DNA of 64,000 nucleotides from Vanessa cardui. Taxonomy: Eukaryota > Arthropoda > Insecta > Lepidoptera > Nymphalidae. Location: contig NC_061129.1 of assembly GCF_905220365.1 (NCBI RefSeq), positions 15,376,803 through 15,440,802 on the forward strand. The letters run 5' to 3'. Below are positions 11,666 to 25,128 of this stretch, one piece after another. The notes under the pieces were generated by a model. The model was not told where the DNA came from and searched no databases. It worked only from the letters and a program-made list of their open reading frames with translations. Position numbers and translations under genes: made by a program. Each line of letters begins with the position of its first letter. Position 1 is the stretch's first letter.

Positions 11666-14600
11666 TACGAGCGCCTCCTTCACATATCATTATTTACTAT
11701 TTTGTCGATAATAAACCTTAAAGCAGCGCTATTCACATCATTGAATTATATAATCGTGGTTTATTTAAAACTACTACAGTAACGTCAGCAACGAAATACT
11801 ACACTCACATTATTTACGCGATTCCTAGCGATTAACTTACAATTTCAAAAAAAATCCTTTATTTTAGAGCACGGCTTAGACTTTGCAATTTCAAATAATA
11901 AAAATACTCAGCGTGGGCAATTAGTAAGATGTATTAAAACCAATTATTTATTTATTATCAAATCAGCACGGAAGAAAAAACGTTGTGATAAAACTTAACC
12001 TGAATATAGAACAATATTAATGAAATTCCTATCGTAGTTAAAAAAATGTAGTTTACTACATTGTTTTGTCCCCAGTACAGTTGGTACTTTACCAACATCG
12101 TGAAAAGCACTTGAAAATTTTCAGCTTCGGTTGTGTGGAACTGATTTAAAATTTAGTGGCAAGATTTTAGCCGCACAAACTCACGAGCTCGCTTTGCTAA
12201 AAATATGATTTTATTAGCAAAACAATAGAAACCGGAGTTTCAATCGCTAACCAGAACTTAATGTGTGGTAAGTCACCTTTCATCGATTCATCGCATTGAT
12301 GAAATAATCAAAACATTATTAGTGTTATCAATAACAATGATTGATTACGCACACATTCGGTTGCATGTTCCGGCGGCAGGCGGATGTCAACAGTTAATGC
12401 ATTTTAGCATTTAATAATTTTGTTTGAAAGCTGATGATTCGTGAAGTAAATCAAACTTTATTGCATATGACATTTGGGAATTCATTTTACTGTTGGCTGT
12501 AGCACTTTTAACGCAACTGGAAAGCCGTTTGATTGTAAGGGACAGTTATATGACAAGTCCTGACTGAATTAACCTCGGAAACTAGCTGATTACTTAGGCA
12601 ATATTATAATGGTGTAAAAATAAGTAATGTTTTTTCACTTTCGTTGTCCACTGGGACGGTATTTCATCATGTCAACAGAATGTCTATGAGGCGATGTGAC
12701 TGCTTACGTTAAGTGGATCGTTTGGTTTTGAATACTTTTTTTTGACATTGATAAATAACAAGGAATTGAGATTATTGGGATATGCTGTTGCATTCGTGAC
12801 AGCATCCCTTCTGGTCCCGATTAATTTGTCTATTATGTAATTTTTATTCTGACCCGTAGAACATTTAGTTACATAATCACATTTAATAGTTCAATTGTTT
12901 ATATTCGTCCAATTGTTGATCACGAAACTGATTCTTGAACATTTCTTTAAATATTTTATAATGATATTCGTATTATATATTCATGTATTTTGATAATTTC
13001 TAAAAAGCAAGTCATGATGGAGCAATGTCGTTGAATAATATTTTCAATTCAACATTCAAATTTACGAATAATCATGAATGCTATAAACCAGTGATCATAT
13101 GTTACATGATGGTAATATTTAAATATGACATCGATATCAAACCAATCAATGAATTTATACAACGATCAAAGTCAGAACATCATAACGATATATTCGCTCT
13201 GCACTACCTCTAATTCATTGGATAATGTTCTTTATTACTTTACAGTAAAGTTTAAATTTGTTTCCTCTACTTGAGTAATATTTGCGTCATCTAAGGTAAG
13301 GCGTTGTTTGCTAGTCGCAATACGGCTGTTTGTCCGCCCCGCGCTACGCTTCTACCGAGATTACCTTCAATATCATGTTTTCTTTTGAAAAACAAACTAT
13401 TTCAATTCCGAGATGAGTTTACAAAATTCTGTTATTGATGCGATTTATTTAAGTATTATTGTTTGTCTCCGTTAGAATAATACCATTACAGAATCAGATA
13501 ACTTCAGATTTCATCAGATTTCAAATCAAAGAATGCCCTTTGTTTTGAAATGAAACTACTTTAGGAACTTTTGCTTCCTACTTAGAGGAAAATTTCTAGG
13601 TCGAGTCTGAGTGCATTGGTCCTGTATAGAACGTTTCTGATACAAAAAGGATTTCAAAGTCACTAAAATAAGCAGCAAACGCTTTAATTTGATCCAGTTC
13701 TCATAATCATTGAAGTTAGTCCTCAGAAGAAGATAATAAGATCAAGACGGTCTTAGTTTCATATTATTTTTTATTAAAATTTTATATTCGAGATCTAATT
13801 CATGTCTTTATAAATCAGGTCAATTAGTAAAAGCAGTTAATTACCTGTGGGTAGATCTTAAACACAACGTTAAAGAATGTGAGGGGATGAAGCCTCCGAG
13901 CACTGCAGAAAAATGCAAGCGCCGTGATAAAGAGGGTAATTAGACATGATACTCCTCGCCGAGTCTACATCGCAACTACAATATAGCGCTACTCCGATAC
14001 TGCAGCCACGGCGAATTATATCAAGACGTCGCCGTGATAGACCCTACTACGAGCAGAGAGCACGCGAATTCTAAGCTAACTTTGTATATGACAAAAGCTA
14101 ATTGTGTGCTCCAAAGTTTAAAAATATTATGCTTATGAAAAAGCTAACAAGCCACTCGTTGCTTGCACTCACCGGTTCTTGTTTTAGTTTTACTCTACGG
14201 AATAAAATAATAGATTTACTGAAATGCTATGTCGCTCGAATGGGTTCTGAACTACATTATTTCTAAGCAAAGTACATAAAAAAATATCGTAAGAGAATGA
14301 AATAAAAAGAAATATTTTCAATTCTTTAATAAAATAATTATTAACACAGACAAATTCTGCTAGCATTCTTGTCATCATTCCACACGGTCAAGATGAATAT
14401 AATAACTAGTTATAGTTCATATCTGTACATTATTTAAGTATTTAATGTTATTAATTCTTATATTCACAGATGATAAAATGGCTATTAATAATTAATCCAT
14501 TTTCAAAGTTACCATTCTATATTTCCAATAATTAAAATATTTATCAAAAAAAATTAAGGAGGAATTTAACAAATCGCCTGCATGTACACATAATCTAAAA

Positions 14601-15049
14601 TTAGAGAAATATTATTACAATACCTAATCGGATATCTATATCTTTTTTATGGTATGTACCAGTTTTGCACAATTAAAAAAAACGTTTTTTCATAGTCAAT
14701 TTATCTTCCGAGAAGATTTGTTTATCACATTCACAACAAAAAACAGTTTTTTTTTTTTTGTTATTGAATACCTATGTATTGCTTTTCTTTTTTATTTCTT
14801 TGAATATTTTTAGATCTTAAGAATAATTATCAAATGGATATATACAAATAATATACAAATATATTTATTCATCAACTTAAACTTTTCAAAGCATGTGAAA
14901 TCAAATAACAATGAATATAGTATTGTGTGTAAGAATATAAATAGTTTCAAATGTACTTGCTTATAACGATGTTCGACACGTATAGCAATCATTTCGTAGC
15001 CAGTAACATGTGTTCTTAGAAAAGAAATGAAGTGTTCCAAACGCTGAGA
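11666..15049. other. Noncoding AT-rich DNA, nothing recognised
   Basis: No exon-like sequence, RNA gene or clear interspersed repeat was found. A GC-richer stretch at about 13870-14070 has no coding signal that I can interpret. Confidence 0.35.
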
Positions 15050-15400
15050 AAGATGTTAGAGCAAAACAACAAATTGTCCACTCGGATCATTAATCTGCGA
15101 CCAGACCAACGTCTCCAGCGGGTAGGTTGCCTGGCGAGGGGTCACGCGTGCTCGATAAATCCTCGCGATTCCAGACACGCTATAAACTGCTGGAACGGAC
15201 ATACACTGGGCACTAACAACATTACCGCTGTATTTGTTGCATTCCTGCGTCGCGAGTGCAGTACAAATAGACCATTGTGAAGTTCCTCCGAGTCGCGTCG
15301 CGGACAATTAATCGACGGCGTTCCTCACCCAACTGAGGCATTTTAATAGAACGCCGCTGAAATGTGAGTTGTGTTATTGTCGAAATAAATAAACACGAAT
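15050..15400. other. GC-balanced block with overlapping ORFs on both strands
   Basis: About 350 bp of complex, CpG-containing sequence sits between very AT-rich flanks. Open frames of about 80 codons exist on both strands (15032-15280 plus, 15056-15307 minus). Neither shows a known domain, signal peptide or good splice context. The best guess is conserved noncoding DNA. A lost or orphan exon cannot be excluded. Confidence 0.25.
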
Positions 15401-15464
15401 TTAGTTTCAGCTCGTCTTTGTCCCGAAGTCGCAGCGAGTAGTTCTCGTAAAGGAGAAACATTAT

Positions 15465-18170
15465 TTACGCGCCTTGACCATACTTATGACTGGCTGAGTG
15501 TAATACACCAAATGGCCAAATAAGGACTCGAATTCATCTCTCTAAAGATGTATATTGAAGTAGCAAAAGCCGGTGGACTTTTTTCATCATTGTCCAATTA
15601 CTTTGGCAATTGGTACGATCGTACGCAGTACATTTACAACAAATTGTATAGTTGTAGTAAGCACTTATCTTCTTCAATAGTGATCAGACATACACATTTT
15701 TTATAATAAAGGTATTTATACTATTTTTATTATTTCAGATTGTTTTTGTTAGTCTTTTTCATAAAGAATAACAAAGGTATTGTCCAGCTTAGCCGGAAAA
15801 ATCTTAATTTTGTTCATGCAAATATAGTTGGCGTTTAGTTAATTTAAATATATAAAATTTCTTACAAACATATGTATAATATATATTGTACAGTTTTAAA
15901 TTTTGTGCACCAAAGTTTTGTTTAAAATATATGTTTTTTAAATGTCACGCGCTATAACAAAATACTGCTGTTCCGCCAGTATTTCATTTCCTTCGTTTTA
16001 AATTAGGGCAGGTGGTGTCACGTCCACGGCGAATGACTTTTATGCGCGACACTCAGTCGCCGTGCCGTGCAAGTGGAATGTTTGCACGTGCACCCGAGTC
16101 GCCGGTTACTAACTAGACGTTCACGCTGAGATCAGTGCACTCGTAAATTTGTTTCAACAGACTCGTAAATACTTACTCCAATAAAAGCTTACTGAACATA
16201 CAATACGTGTATGTATGTCAGTATCTCCTCCGTATTATTCGGACCGCCGCTGAGGTATTTTATAAATCACGTCGCAGACAAATTTTAAGCCGCCAAAGGA
16301 ATTAATAAAAGGTTTTTTCACGTAAAGCGGTAAAATTTTAAATTCAATTTTAATTCATAATTGGAAACTCGTTCATCAGAATTTTTCGGTTTAAAAAAAA
16401 AAACAATGGAGACAAATTATTGTCCTGTATTTATTGAACGGCAGTAAATTATTTAACTGCGACGCGAGCGTTGCGTTGCATATTTTCGTCCGCTCACGAT
16501 AATTCATATTTTACATCTGTCTAAAAATATTATTTTGAATTTCGACAATTTTAAATTGTAAGTTTTTAATTGAACTGAATATAAACGGCCATGCTTAATA
16601 ATATTAATATTAAGTACACATTAATATTAAAACTTTGTTCTGTTAAAGGAGATAATATTGAATTTGAAACAAAAGTTTTTAATGCCAAAGTATGTTGTAT
16701 TTCATTTTTTATTTACTTTATTTTACATGATTTACTAAAATAATTTCACTCGTACTTCATTTTTAAATAATTTTCTGCGACAAAATAAAATGAGATCGTT
16801 TATCTAACAGTGTTGTTTATTTTTCTTCTATTCTATATAAACATTTGAGAAAATAATACAAGTAACAGAATAAGAGTGGGATTTCCGCAAAAGGTACGAA
16901 GCACGTGATCAGCGGGCCGAGCAGAGAGCGACCAAGCCTGAAACTCAACGCGGGGCAAGGCCGGGCCTGGCGCTGCAGCGAGGCACATCTTGTTACCGAT
17001 TCGATTTAGAAGAAACAAATACATATGTCTCTCGAAAATGTTACGTAAAAGATACATTGTAACTTTTGCTTGAAGATTGTTGTAAAAACAGAAAATTGTA
17101 AATTTCGAGCAACAATATCCGGTACATGGCAGGACGGCACTTCGTGACACGATCTTAGGCGGCTATGAAAGTTTTGACATGTACAATATCACATGCTGGT
17201 CTTCCGAGCTACATATGTATAAGCATGTAATTCCCACGGGCAATGAACATTGAAGGTTTACAACGCACGAACAGCAAACACGATGTAAGGCAGAGAGGCT
17301 GCAACGTTATGCATAAGTAATGTCGCCGGTGCACCTGACACCTCGCCGTAACACACTTCGACAGAAATATTAGCTTCTTGAATTTAGAAATTTATATATA
17401 AAGTATCGTTTGTCGAATTTTGCTATGAATTTGCTATTTTACGGTAATGGCACTAGTACGTTAGAATATTATAGTTTACATATAATATATGTACCTAACC
17501 TGCCCGAAAGGTGATGGCAAGTGCCCACTTACATGCTCATACATACGGTAGAGTAATACAAATAGCTGGATCACTAAGTGATCAGGCCTCCTTTGCGTGT
17601 TTTATAGTCTTCTTGTAATTAATTTCATTTATTTTATTCGTGTCCAATTTATTGTTCATAAGTGAATTTAAATTATTTTATTTTTTGTATATTGGTAAAA
17701 ACCAAAACCATTATGAAGTAATCAGTCAGTATCAAATAAGAGATAACTTCTCTTCTCGCTGCTAATACGTCTTGTCAGGTCAGAAGTAGTGACGGATTGG
17801 TTTATATTTTATGATTTTTGTAGGTATATAGTGAACATCACACGGCCTTAAAAGAAAGATATACAACACATTTACAAATAACTTAATAGTGATGGACTTT
17901 TTTAATGAAAAATATTGATGAATTGAAATCACAGAAACGAAATAATTGAATCATGCTCTTAATTAGAGATAAAGATTTATTAAAGAAAAAATAAATCTTC
18001 ATTTTCAAAACACATAATATATACATATTATCATATTCATTTATGAACTTACATAACATTCGTTGTTCTAAAATATCGGATTGGTAGAGCATATATTAAT
18101 CAAAGAACATTAAAACGTTATTTTATTTTCTCGGTAGTATCTGAACCGAACTTAATTCTGTGAAACGAAT
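15465..18170. other. Noncoding DNA, no gene recognised
   Basis: AT-rich, with GC patches at about 15990-16160 and 16890-16990. Around 17495-17620 is text that looks like an old interspersed repeat fragment (it includes ATCACTAAGTGATCA), but I cannot classify it. Confidence 0.3.
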
Positions 18171-18174
18171 CAAA

Positions 18175-18425
18175 AGTGCTCGTATGAGCCTACTTGAATA
18201 ACGTATATATTTTGATTTGATTTGATTCCAAATAGGAAATTATCAAGCCGATGATCCAACAAGCAATTTTTGTACATCATCACCTCGACCTCAATCCCCT
18301 CGTAAAATTTAAATTTAAAAATCATATCCAACGCTGCGACCCGGCGCGAGTTGAATCGGAGCCAATACGGTGCTCTGCCTTTTAACCGTTGCATGCGAGC
18401 TACTGAGATATAATAATAAAATCTT
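18175..18425. repeat. Probable retroelement fragments (LINE 3' tail plus SINE-like piece)
   Basis: 18190-18228 reads CTACTTGAATAA... followed by a (GATTT)n-like tail, resembling lepidopteran non-LTR retrotransposon 3' ends. The adjoining 18230-18425 has a separate, more complex sequence with a tRNA-like character on the minus strand. Boundaries and class are uncertain. Confidence 0.35.
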
Positions 18426-18429
18426 AACA

Positions 18430-19813
18430 ATGTCTAACTACCGCTGTATTTAAATTTGAAATTTAAGGAATTCGGAGTCAAATATTCGTCCAAAGTGAAC
18501 AATGGCTGGGTAGAAGCCTACGCTCATTTTATGAAAAGTTTTTAAGCTTACTTACGACCTTTTGCGTGATGTTTTCTCTTTTTCATATTAACATGAAACG
18601 ATGACTTAGCGATCCCAACATAACTATTGACTGGAGGAACTGTATTTGCAATGAGTCCTGAGTTGTAAAATATATTTCTGTTATGTGACACAATAAAATT
18701 ATCACGGTTAACAATACTGTGTTTAACAGTATACTAAATATGGTATTGTAACGCTGTGCGTTGGCTACGTCGTCAGTATATTCTAACACGGACTCTGTTG
18801 GACGGTATACGGGTAATATAGGGGCATCCATAACGGACGCGAATAATGCAATAAATATTGGAAAATGTAACACGTCCAGTTTGTATAAAACATTAGTATC
18901 AAACAAATTGCCGTGTTAAACGTTATTTATATTATGTTGCATTGTTAAGCCCTTTTTTATTTATATAATATTATAATATCCTAGTTTTCATGGTGGGTGG
19001 CGCATTGGCGATGAATGGAATGGTTAATATTTTCGATATTTTTCAATATGGTGCTAATAAATAATTTCCTTAAAGTCATCGGTCCTGTGCCTGGACTCTA
19101 TGTGTCGTAGGGATTACGAGATCGAGATAATAGACAGAGCACCTGTTCACATACTTGAGCACTTTGCTACGTCCTGCACTTTCTGTGTTGAAAATTTGGT
19201 CTACTTGCTTTCACTATAAACAAATTTATCTGTAACATGTTCATAGAAAATTCCTTGAGCAAAGAGTATTTTTATTTCGTACGAATTCATAAGAGTTAAT
19301 AATTTTTTTGTTTTTAAATTATTATCTTTTACGACCGAAACTTTTTCTGCTATTAATATAATCAAAAATACTTACTTCTCTGTAAAACACTGATTAAAGA
19401 TCCGTTTACAATTCTTAATTATAATCAATTATATAAATTTTAAAATTTTATACTTAAATATAAAATTGGAGTTGAAAAAACCTTTCAATAACTAAATATA
19501 TAATCACTGGCGTTTCTAGAGGCGAATACTGACACATGATCAATTTGATAGATGGTTCAAAAATATTAAAAGTTTAATTAACAAGAATTTTAACGCAGAA
19601 ATATATTCCGTTCACAAGTGAGGTGTTAGAAAACACGTTTTAACTCAGCGAAGTATTTTCAATATTGCAAAAGAAATAAGGCACGCTTTATGTACAACCA
19701 AAAATGGTATTATTCTACAAATACATTTCACTGTTTTTCTTTTAATTCGTCGATTTTTGTAGTGTGTTTCGTATTCAAACTTACTTTTAACAATATTCCC
19801 TAATTATCCCAAG
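18430..19813. other. Noncoding AT-rich DNA, nothing recognised
   Basis: No coding, RNA or repeat signal was found. A 107-codon minus-strand ORF at 18583-18906 has hydrophobic stretches but no recognisable family, promoter or splice context. Confidence 0.35.
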
Positions 19814-20138
19814 CTAGGGAATTCAGCTGAGCAGAGATGACCCAGCGGTTAGAACGCGTGCATCTTAACCGATGATAGTGGGTTCAAACCCAAGCACGCA
19901 CCACTACATATATATATGTGCTTAATTCGTGTTTCTAATTCATCTCGAAGACGGCGGTGAAGGAAAACATCGTGAGGAAACCTGCATGTATCTAATTTCG
20001 TCGAAATTCTGCCACATGTGCATTCCACAAACCCGCATTGGAACAGCGTGGTGGAATATGTTCCAAACCCTCTCCTTGATGGAAAAGGAGGCTTTATCCC
20101 AGCAGTGGGAAATTTACAGGCTTTTACTAGGGAATTCA
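19814..20138 (+). mobile_element. Full-length tRNA-derived SINE (Metulj-like) with 12 bp target-site duplication
   Basis: The 12 bp target CTAGGGAATTCA is perfect at 19814-19825 and 20127-20138. Between them the element has the GAGATGACCCAGCGGTTAG head, the B box GGGTTCAAACCC near 19880, the GAAGGAAAACATCGTGAGGA body and the CCCAGCAGTGGGAAATTTAC 3' end. The short ORFs read through it on both strands are not genes. Confidence 0.95.
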
Positions 20139-23100
20139 TAAAATTTATAATATATTTAAAATATAAATAAAACAAAATGTTGTTAAAAATACATCATTAG
20201 TGAAATTGATTACCTTGTATCATATGTCAGTTTAAAAAATTAATACATGAGTAATGAACGAATAATTTAAACAGTCTGTCTTGTAAAATTCCATTCGAAT
20301 GATAATATTTATACTTTGTTTTTAAAATATGAAGGCGCAGTTACATCGTCATAAAAATCCGCCCATTTATCATATAACACGCACGTTCCTTTAATTAGAA
20401 ACGAAAAAAAAACAGCCGTTAAATAAAATTGTAAAGGCGAATACAGACTGCCATAACGAAGACGGGGACAGATATAATTAAATGTTATTTATATCGGAGC
20501 TCCTTCCAAATGAGAACGGCCACATTTCTGGCAAAAGCACCTTTGTGAATAATTTAAAACGTAATAAATCGTTATGAAACACGGTTAATTAGACAATAAA
20601 ATTTCGTGCACTCGGAGGCAAAGAATCCTGGTGGATTTAGGCCGAAGTGCTTAATTACTTAGTCAAATGATCCGAAGCGAACCGGAAGATTCAGCAATCT
20701 TTAAATTCATTGAATATAATTGACTAAAATACGCAAATATAAACTTAATACTTTCTTTTGCTTTAACCTTTATATAAATTTTCAATATTAACAACAATTA
20801 TTTCTTATACTCCAAGTAAAAACCAAGATGAAGGTGCCAAAGTGCATATTGTAAAATAATCTTTTATCAAAACCAAGAAACGATAGTCACCCATGAATAT
20901 CTGTGATAGTTCTTTGCCATAAAATATCCAATATATTGGCGAAGCAAAATCAGTTCGCGCGGTCGTGGAGTCCATTCAAATAAGTCAAGTACACTTGCAA
21001 TAATCGAGTTTTAACACTTCTCGTGGCAATCAGAGCGCATTGACGGCGAATTGCGGCGAACTGGAGGACTTCCGGATGTTAGCCGACAACTTGCCGAATA
21101 CGCGGAACGAACTTACTAGTAATAGACCCATTACTGAGTCTCTCCGCCCTTCCTAATGCTATTTCGACTTAGCAGATAGTACAGTCTAGAAAGCTACCAC
21201 TCGACTATGTGGGATGCTTTATTGAATTAAGCTGTCATTTAACCCATACATAATGAATCTATATTTATACGTTCAAAAGCCAGTGACTTGAATGAGTGAT
21301 ACCCACGCACAGCTAAAATTGTATAAACACGATTTTGAAAATAAATCATTTTCGAAACATTCTGACTTGTACTAAGAATTTATTATAATGTGTAAAAAGT
21401 GTGTCTGTTTACTAGTACAAATAATACCAATCTTTGTATTTTGAATAAAACGCACCTGTCACGCTGAAAAAGCATTAATATTTATTTCAAGCATTCCTCT
21501 CACGTAGTCACGACGTTTAGTGCCAGTGTGTATAAACACTAACAGACAGCTTGGCTGTCATTGCACACAGACTAAATAAACAAGTTAATCTATAAATCAA
21601 TACTTTGAACAGATAGATTAATCTCAATACCATAAGGATTATACTGAAATTTTTATTTATATAAAGCCTATATAGAGTGAAACGTACAATCAGCTCGTAT
21701 GTACTATCTAATATAATAGAGCTATGTGTGTACACAAAGCACACGAAACTAATCAACAAAGGAAATTAATCCACAAATGATGTTTGCTCGCTCGCAGAAG
21801 CAAATGTAAGCAAATTATCGGCTGCGATTCTCAGGTGTTGTGAGCGACCAATTACGTTGTTTGTCCGTGCGACGGCCTGCGAACAAACAGACCGCCTCCG
21901 AAGACGCCGCTCATATCTACAGACACGACCTCTATACGGCTGATTTGATCACAAATGTTCACTAATGAAAATGTCGTCATCATTCAAATTACTTGCCAAT
22001 CGAAGCCCCCTGGACCGTGACAATACTTCCGGGAAGGTAAATGATTTCACTTTTGAAGCTCAAATAAAGGAAACGATGCCTACAGTTTTTCATAAGATTA
22101 ACTTATTTCGCTCGACAGACCCCGAAGGCCTTCTAATAAATACGAACGTAATTAAAATACCTGAAACTCCGGGAATAACTTTCTCCTTATTAAAATTTGC
22201 ATTCCATCCTCTTTTAAGCGAGCGCTGCTTATTTACTGTATTTTTATTAGTGCCGCCATCTCGTTCTCGTTTTGTTTAGCGGATATTCGAGAACTTGTTT
22301 CGTATTGTTCTTTGATTTCCTAGAACAATATCGAGGGAGCGGAATCCTTATTTTATAAATACGAGGATAATATTCTTACTACCTGAGCCGAAACTTTTCA
22401 CATTATTATTGTTATTAAGTGTTCCGACGGTGGAGCGTAGACTATGTTTATATATATAGAGATATGTCGGGAATTAATTGATAATATAATCAATGGCAGA
22501 GAAACAGAACAATTTAAATTTAATAATGCATGCTGTGGTCTCCTATGATTGAAGGAGCACATAACTTGTGTAACTCTTATACCGTTTTATTTTTACTTTG
22601 TAATCGGTGTGTATCCTTTGTTGGAGACTCAAAAATAAATAAATAGTAAGTTATTAAGTGTGCGTGCGTATCACACCATCCTTAGCTTTCGTAAATAATA
22701 TAGTTACGTATACACGAATACAAAATAAGTCTAATTTAATAACTTAAATTATAACAATAAGTGAAAATAAATAAATCGAAACATATTTTAAAATGTTTTA
22801 TATACATTAATCATTTGTTAACCAAAATGTACTGAAATTTTGTTTCCCTTAACAACAGAGACAACTCCATTACAGAATTTTACACAAACAAAACATTTGG
22901 AATGGTGCAAATTGGTCAAATACTTCAAAGATCGGTTAAATATTTATTTGTGTAGATATGGTAAAATAAATTTTATTTAACATTAAATTTGCAGACCTGA
23001 GTGATGAACATTAAAATAATAAATTGCAAAATATTGCATGAATGTTAAATCGTTTTGCTTTAATATAAATAAATTAGATATAATATTCAAGAACAAAAAA

Positions 23101-25078
23101 CAAAATTAAATAAACAATCATAAATCAAACGAGTGAACACGATTGTTTGCTCCCGCTCACTCTTTTGTTGAGAGGAAATTTAATTTAGTCGTCTCCAGAC
23201 TTAATAATGCTAAAAATGCCAAAGCCCAGGGCATCATTCAAAAGACCTATCAGGCAACGAACTCGGTCCGTTCAATTGTTTACAAACTTTGACGACTCCT
23301 AGATCAAAACAGAGTCATTCGTCTGAAAAACGAGTTCCCTATCTTCAATTCAGCCTTGTTTTCTTTGCCACGGACTTGAACGTCCTCCGTCAAACGACTT
23401 GGAATATTGATGGCAAATTTGTTTTCTAAATATCGAAAAATCCGTAATAAAATATCAACATTAAATATTTTTCTTTTAATATTAAGTATGCAAACAACAT
23501 GCAGTAATAAATGAACACTTTGATTGTAAATTATTGAAATATTAAAAGCTGGAAATGCTTAAAATGATTTTGTATTTTCAGAGACGTAACTCAATGAGAG
23601 TTAAAAGGTGTCAGCGCATTCGATTCCGTAGTCGGTGTTACAGCTTATTTGGTACGCGACTGATTAAAGCGCGCTACACGCGGCCGCTGCGGACACGGCC
23701 GTCACGGCACAACAGCGCACCGGACAATTTAAAATGCAATTAACGTCCCAAATTGTCGCTAATTAAACGGAGATATTCGTTAATAGCCATCCCTCCCCGC
23801 GCTCCAGGCTCCCCGCCCACCAGGCCGCTTTTAATTCGTAATAACATTACCTTTTAGGCTCCGAAGCCCAGTGATTCATGTTTGCTCTGTAATCAACAAA
23901 TCAAAGAGCGGACGGTTAAGGGAGTTTACACGCTGTAGTTTTTGCTCGTTGAGTTATCGTTGAAGTTCGAAATAAGTTAGTGAGCTCGTTAACTAGCTAA
24001 TTCGGCACATTTGTTATGCTGTGAATTAAATCGGATCTGATAGTGGAGTCGGTGGAGTAAATCGTAACGGTTCAGCGGCCAACTAGCAGAACGAGGGCAT
24101 CGGGGTAGGCGCTAATCTTAATCACGACTGAGTCAGCGCGTGCTGGCCGATTTCGTAGTTCGTCGTCCTGGCCGCCGGCCAAACAACCCCCTTAATAAGC
24201 ATCGCGTTCACTTCGAATATTTACCTTTCTGACTCCCAGGACATGAGCTAAGCTCCATCCTCCGCGCGTTAGCATATCTCATAAAAGTTTCCCCACTAAC
24301 ATGGAAGTTAAACATTATGAATTTCGAAAAGTTATATCGTAAGATAGCGTCTTAGCAAAATTTTATATTACTTTTTAAAATTCCCATCCCGTTTTATACG
24401 TTTCGCCGAAAGACCCGCTGAATACGATAGGAGGCGAGTTTAAAATTATAAACTGCTCTAATTTACATTCCTGATCGACTTCTCTTTGTGGCAAAGTCTC
24501 GATCCGGCTAAGATTAATCAAAATAGTTTTCATATTGTCATGTCTTAGCCCGTAATACCTAGGCGGCGTCACCTAGGCGGCGCCACGTGTTTTGCCTTTG
24601 TATCGCTCCGAGCTTGACTGTGTTATGCAGATCGTAATTCCCAGGGTTTATGAAGACTCTTGCCTTGCTTATGGTGCTCTGCCAACAGCTCTAATGTATA
24701 CGAACGTATGATAATGGCGCACATCTATTTACTCGTGTAATCTCTGTAGTGCCTTGTGTGAAAATACATTGTTCTATTTTTCACTTAGCTGATTGGATCT
24801 TAAACCTTTTTATGGAAACCATTTTCACATTCAGCTTGCGCAAGTTGGAATACTTACAAATTCATTTCTGAGTCGTACCGAGAGATGATTGTTATTTGCG
24901 TCTCTAGATATAGTGTAAATTATTTCTTGCATACAAATTAAATTGTTCACATTTAACGAGAGGCGCCGAGCGAAGCAGAGAGGACAAAAATTTCGTATGT
25001 AACAAACGGAAAAAGGAATACAGAATCATTCGTAGCATTATAACATCCATTGAGGCGTGTACGTGACAATCGTCGCAC
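20139..25078. other. Long noncoding interval with several GC-balanced blocks
   Basis: No exon of the side-like gene or of any other gene was recognised. Blocks at about 20580-20700, 21000-21160, 21780-21960, 23590-23830 and 24050-24260 are more complex and CpG-richer than the background. They are candidates for conserved regulatory DNA. The assignment rests on base composition only. Confidence 0.3.
24557..24588. repeat. Short GC-rich direct repeat
   Basis: ACCTAGGCGGCGTC at 24557 is immediately followed by ACCTAGGCGGCGCC at 24571, giving a 14 bp tandem duplication that ends in CACGTG, an E-box. It may be incidental or a small regulatory repeat. Confidence 0.6.
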
Positions 25079-25115
25079 GGGCGGAGCGGGGACGGGCAGC
25101 GGGACGGGGGGAGGG
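25079..25115 (+). other. G-quadruplex motif
   Basis: G-runs fall at 25079-25081, 25088-25091, 25094-25096, 25101-25103, 25106-25111 and 25113-25115, with loops of 1-6 bases. The purine-rich strand continues to about 25128. It is one of three such motifs in the window and is isolated in AT-rich DNA. Confidence 0.75.
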
Positions 25116-25128
25116 CAGAGGAGGAGTA

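Noticed and set aside
18583..18906. 107-codon minus-strand ORF with hydrophobic stretches
   Set aside because: AT-rich DNA gives hydrophobic translations by chance. There is no signal peptide pattern, family motif or splice context.
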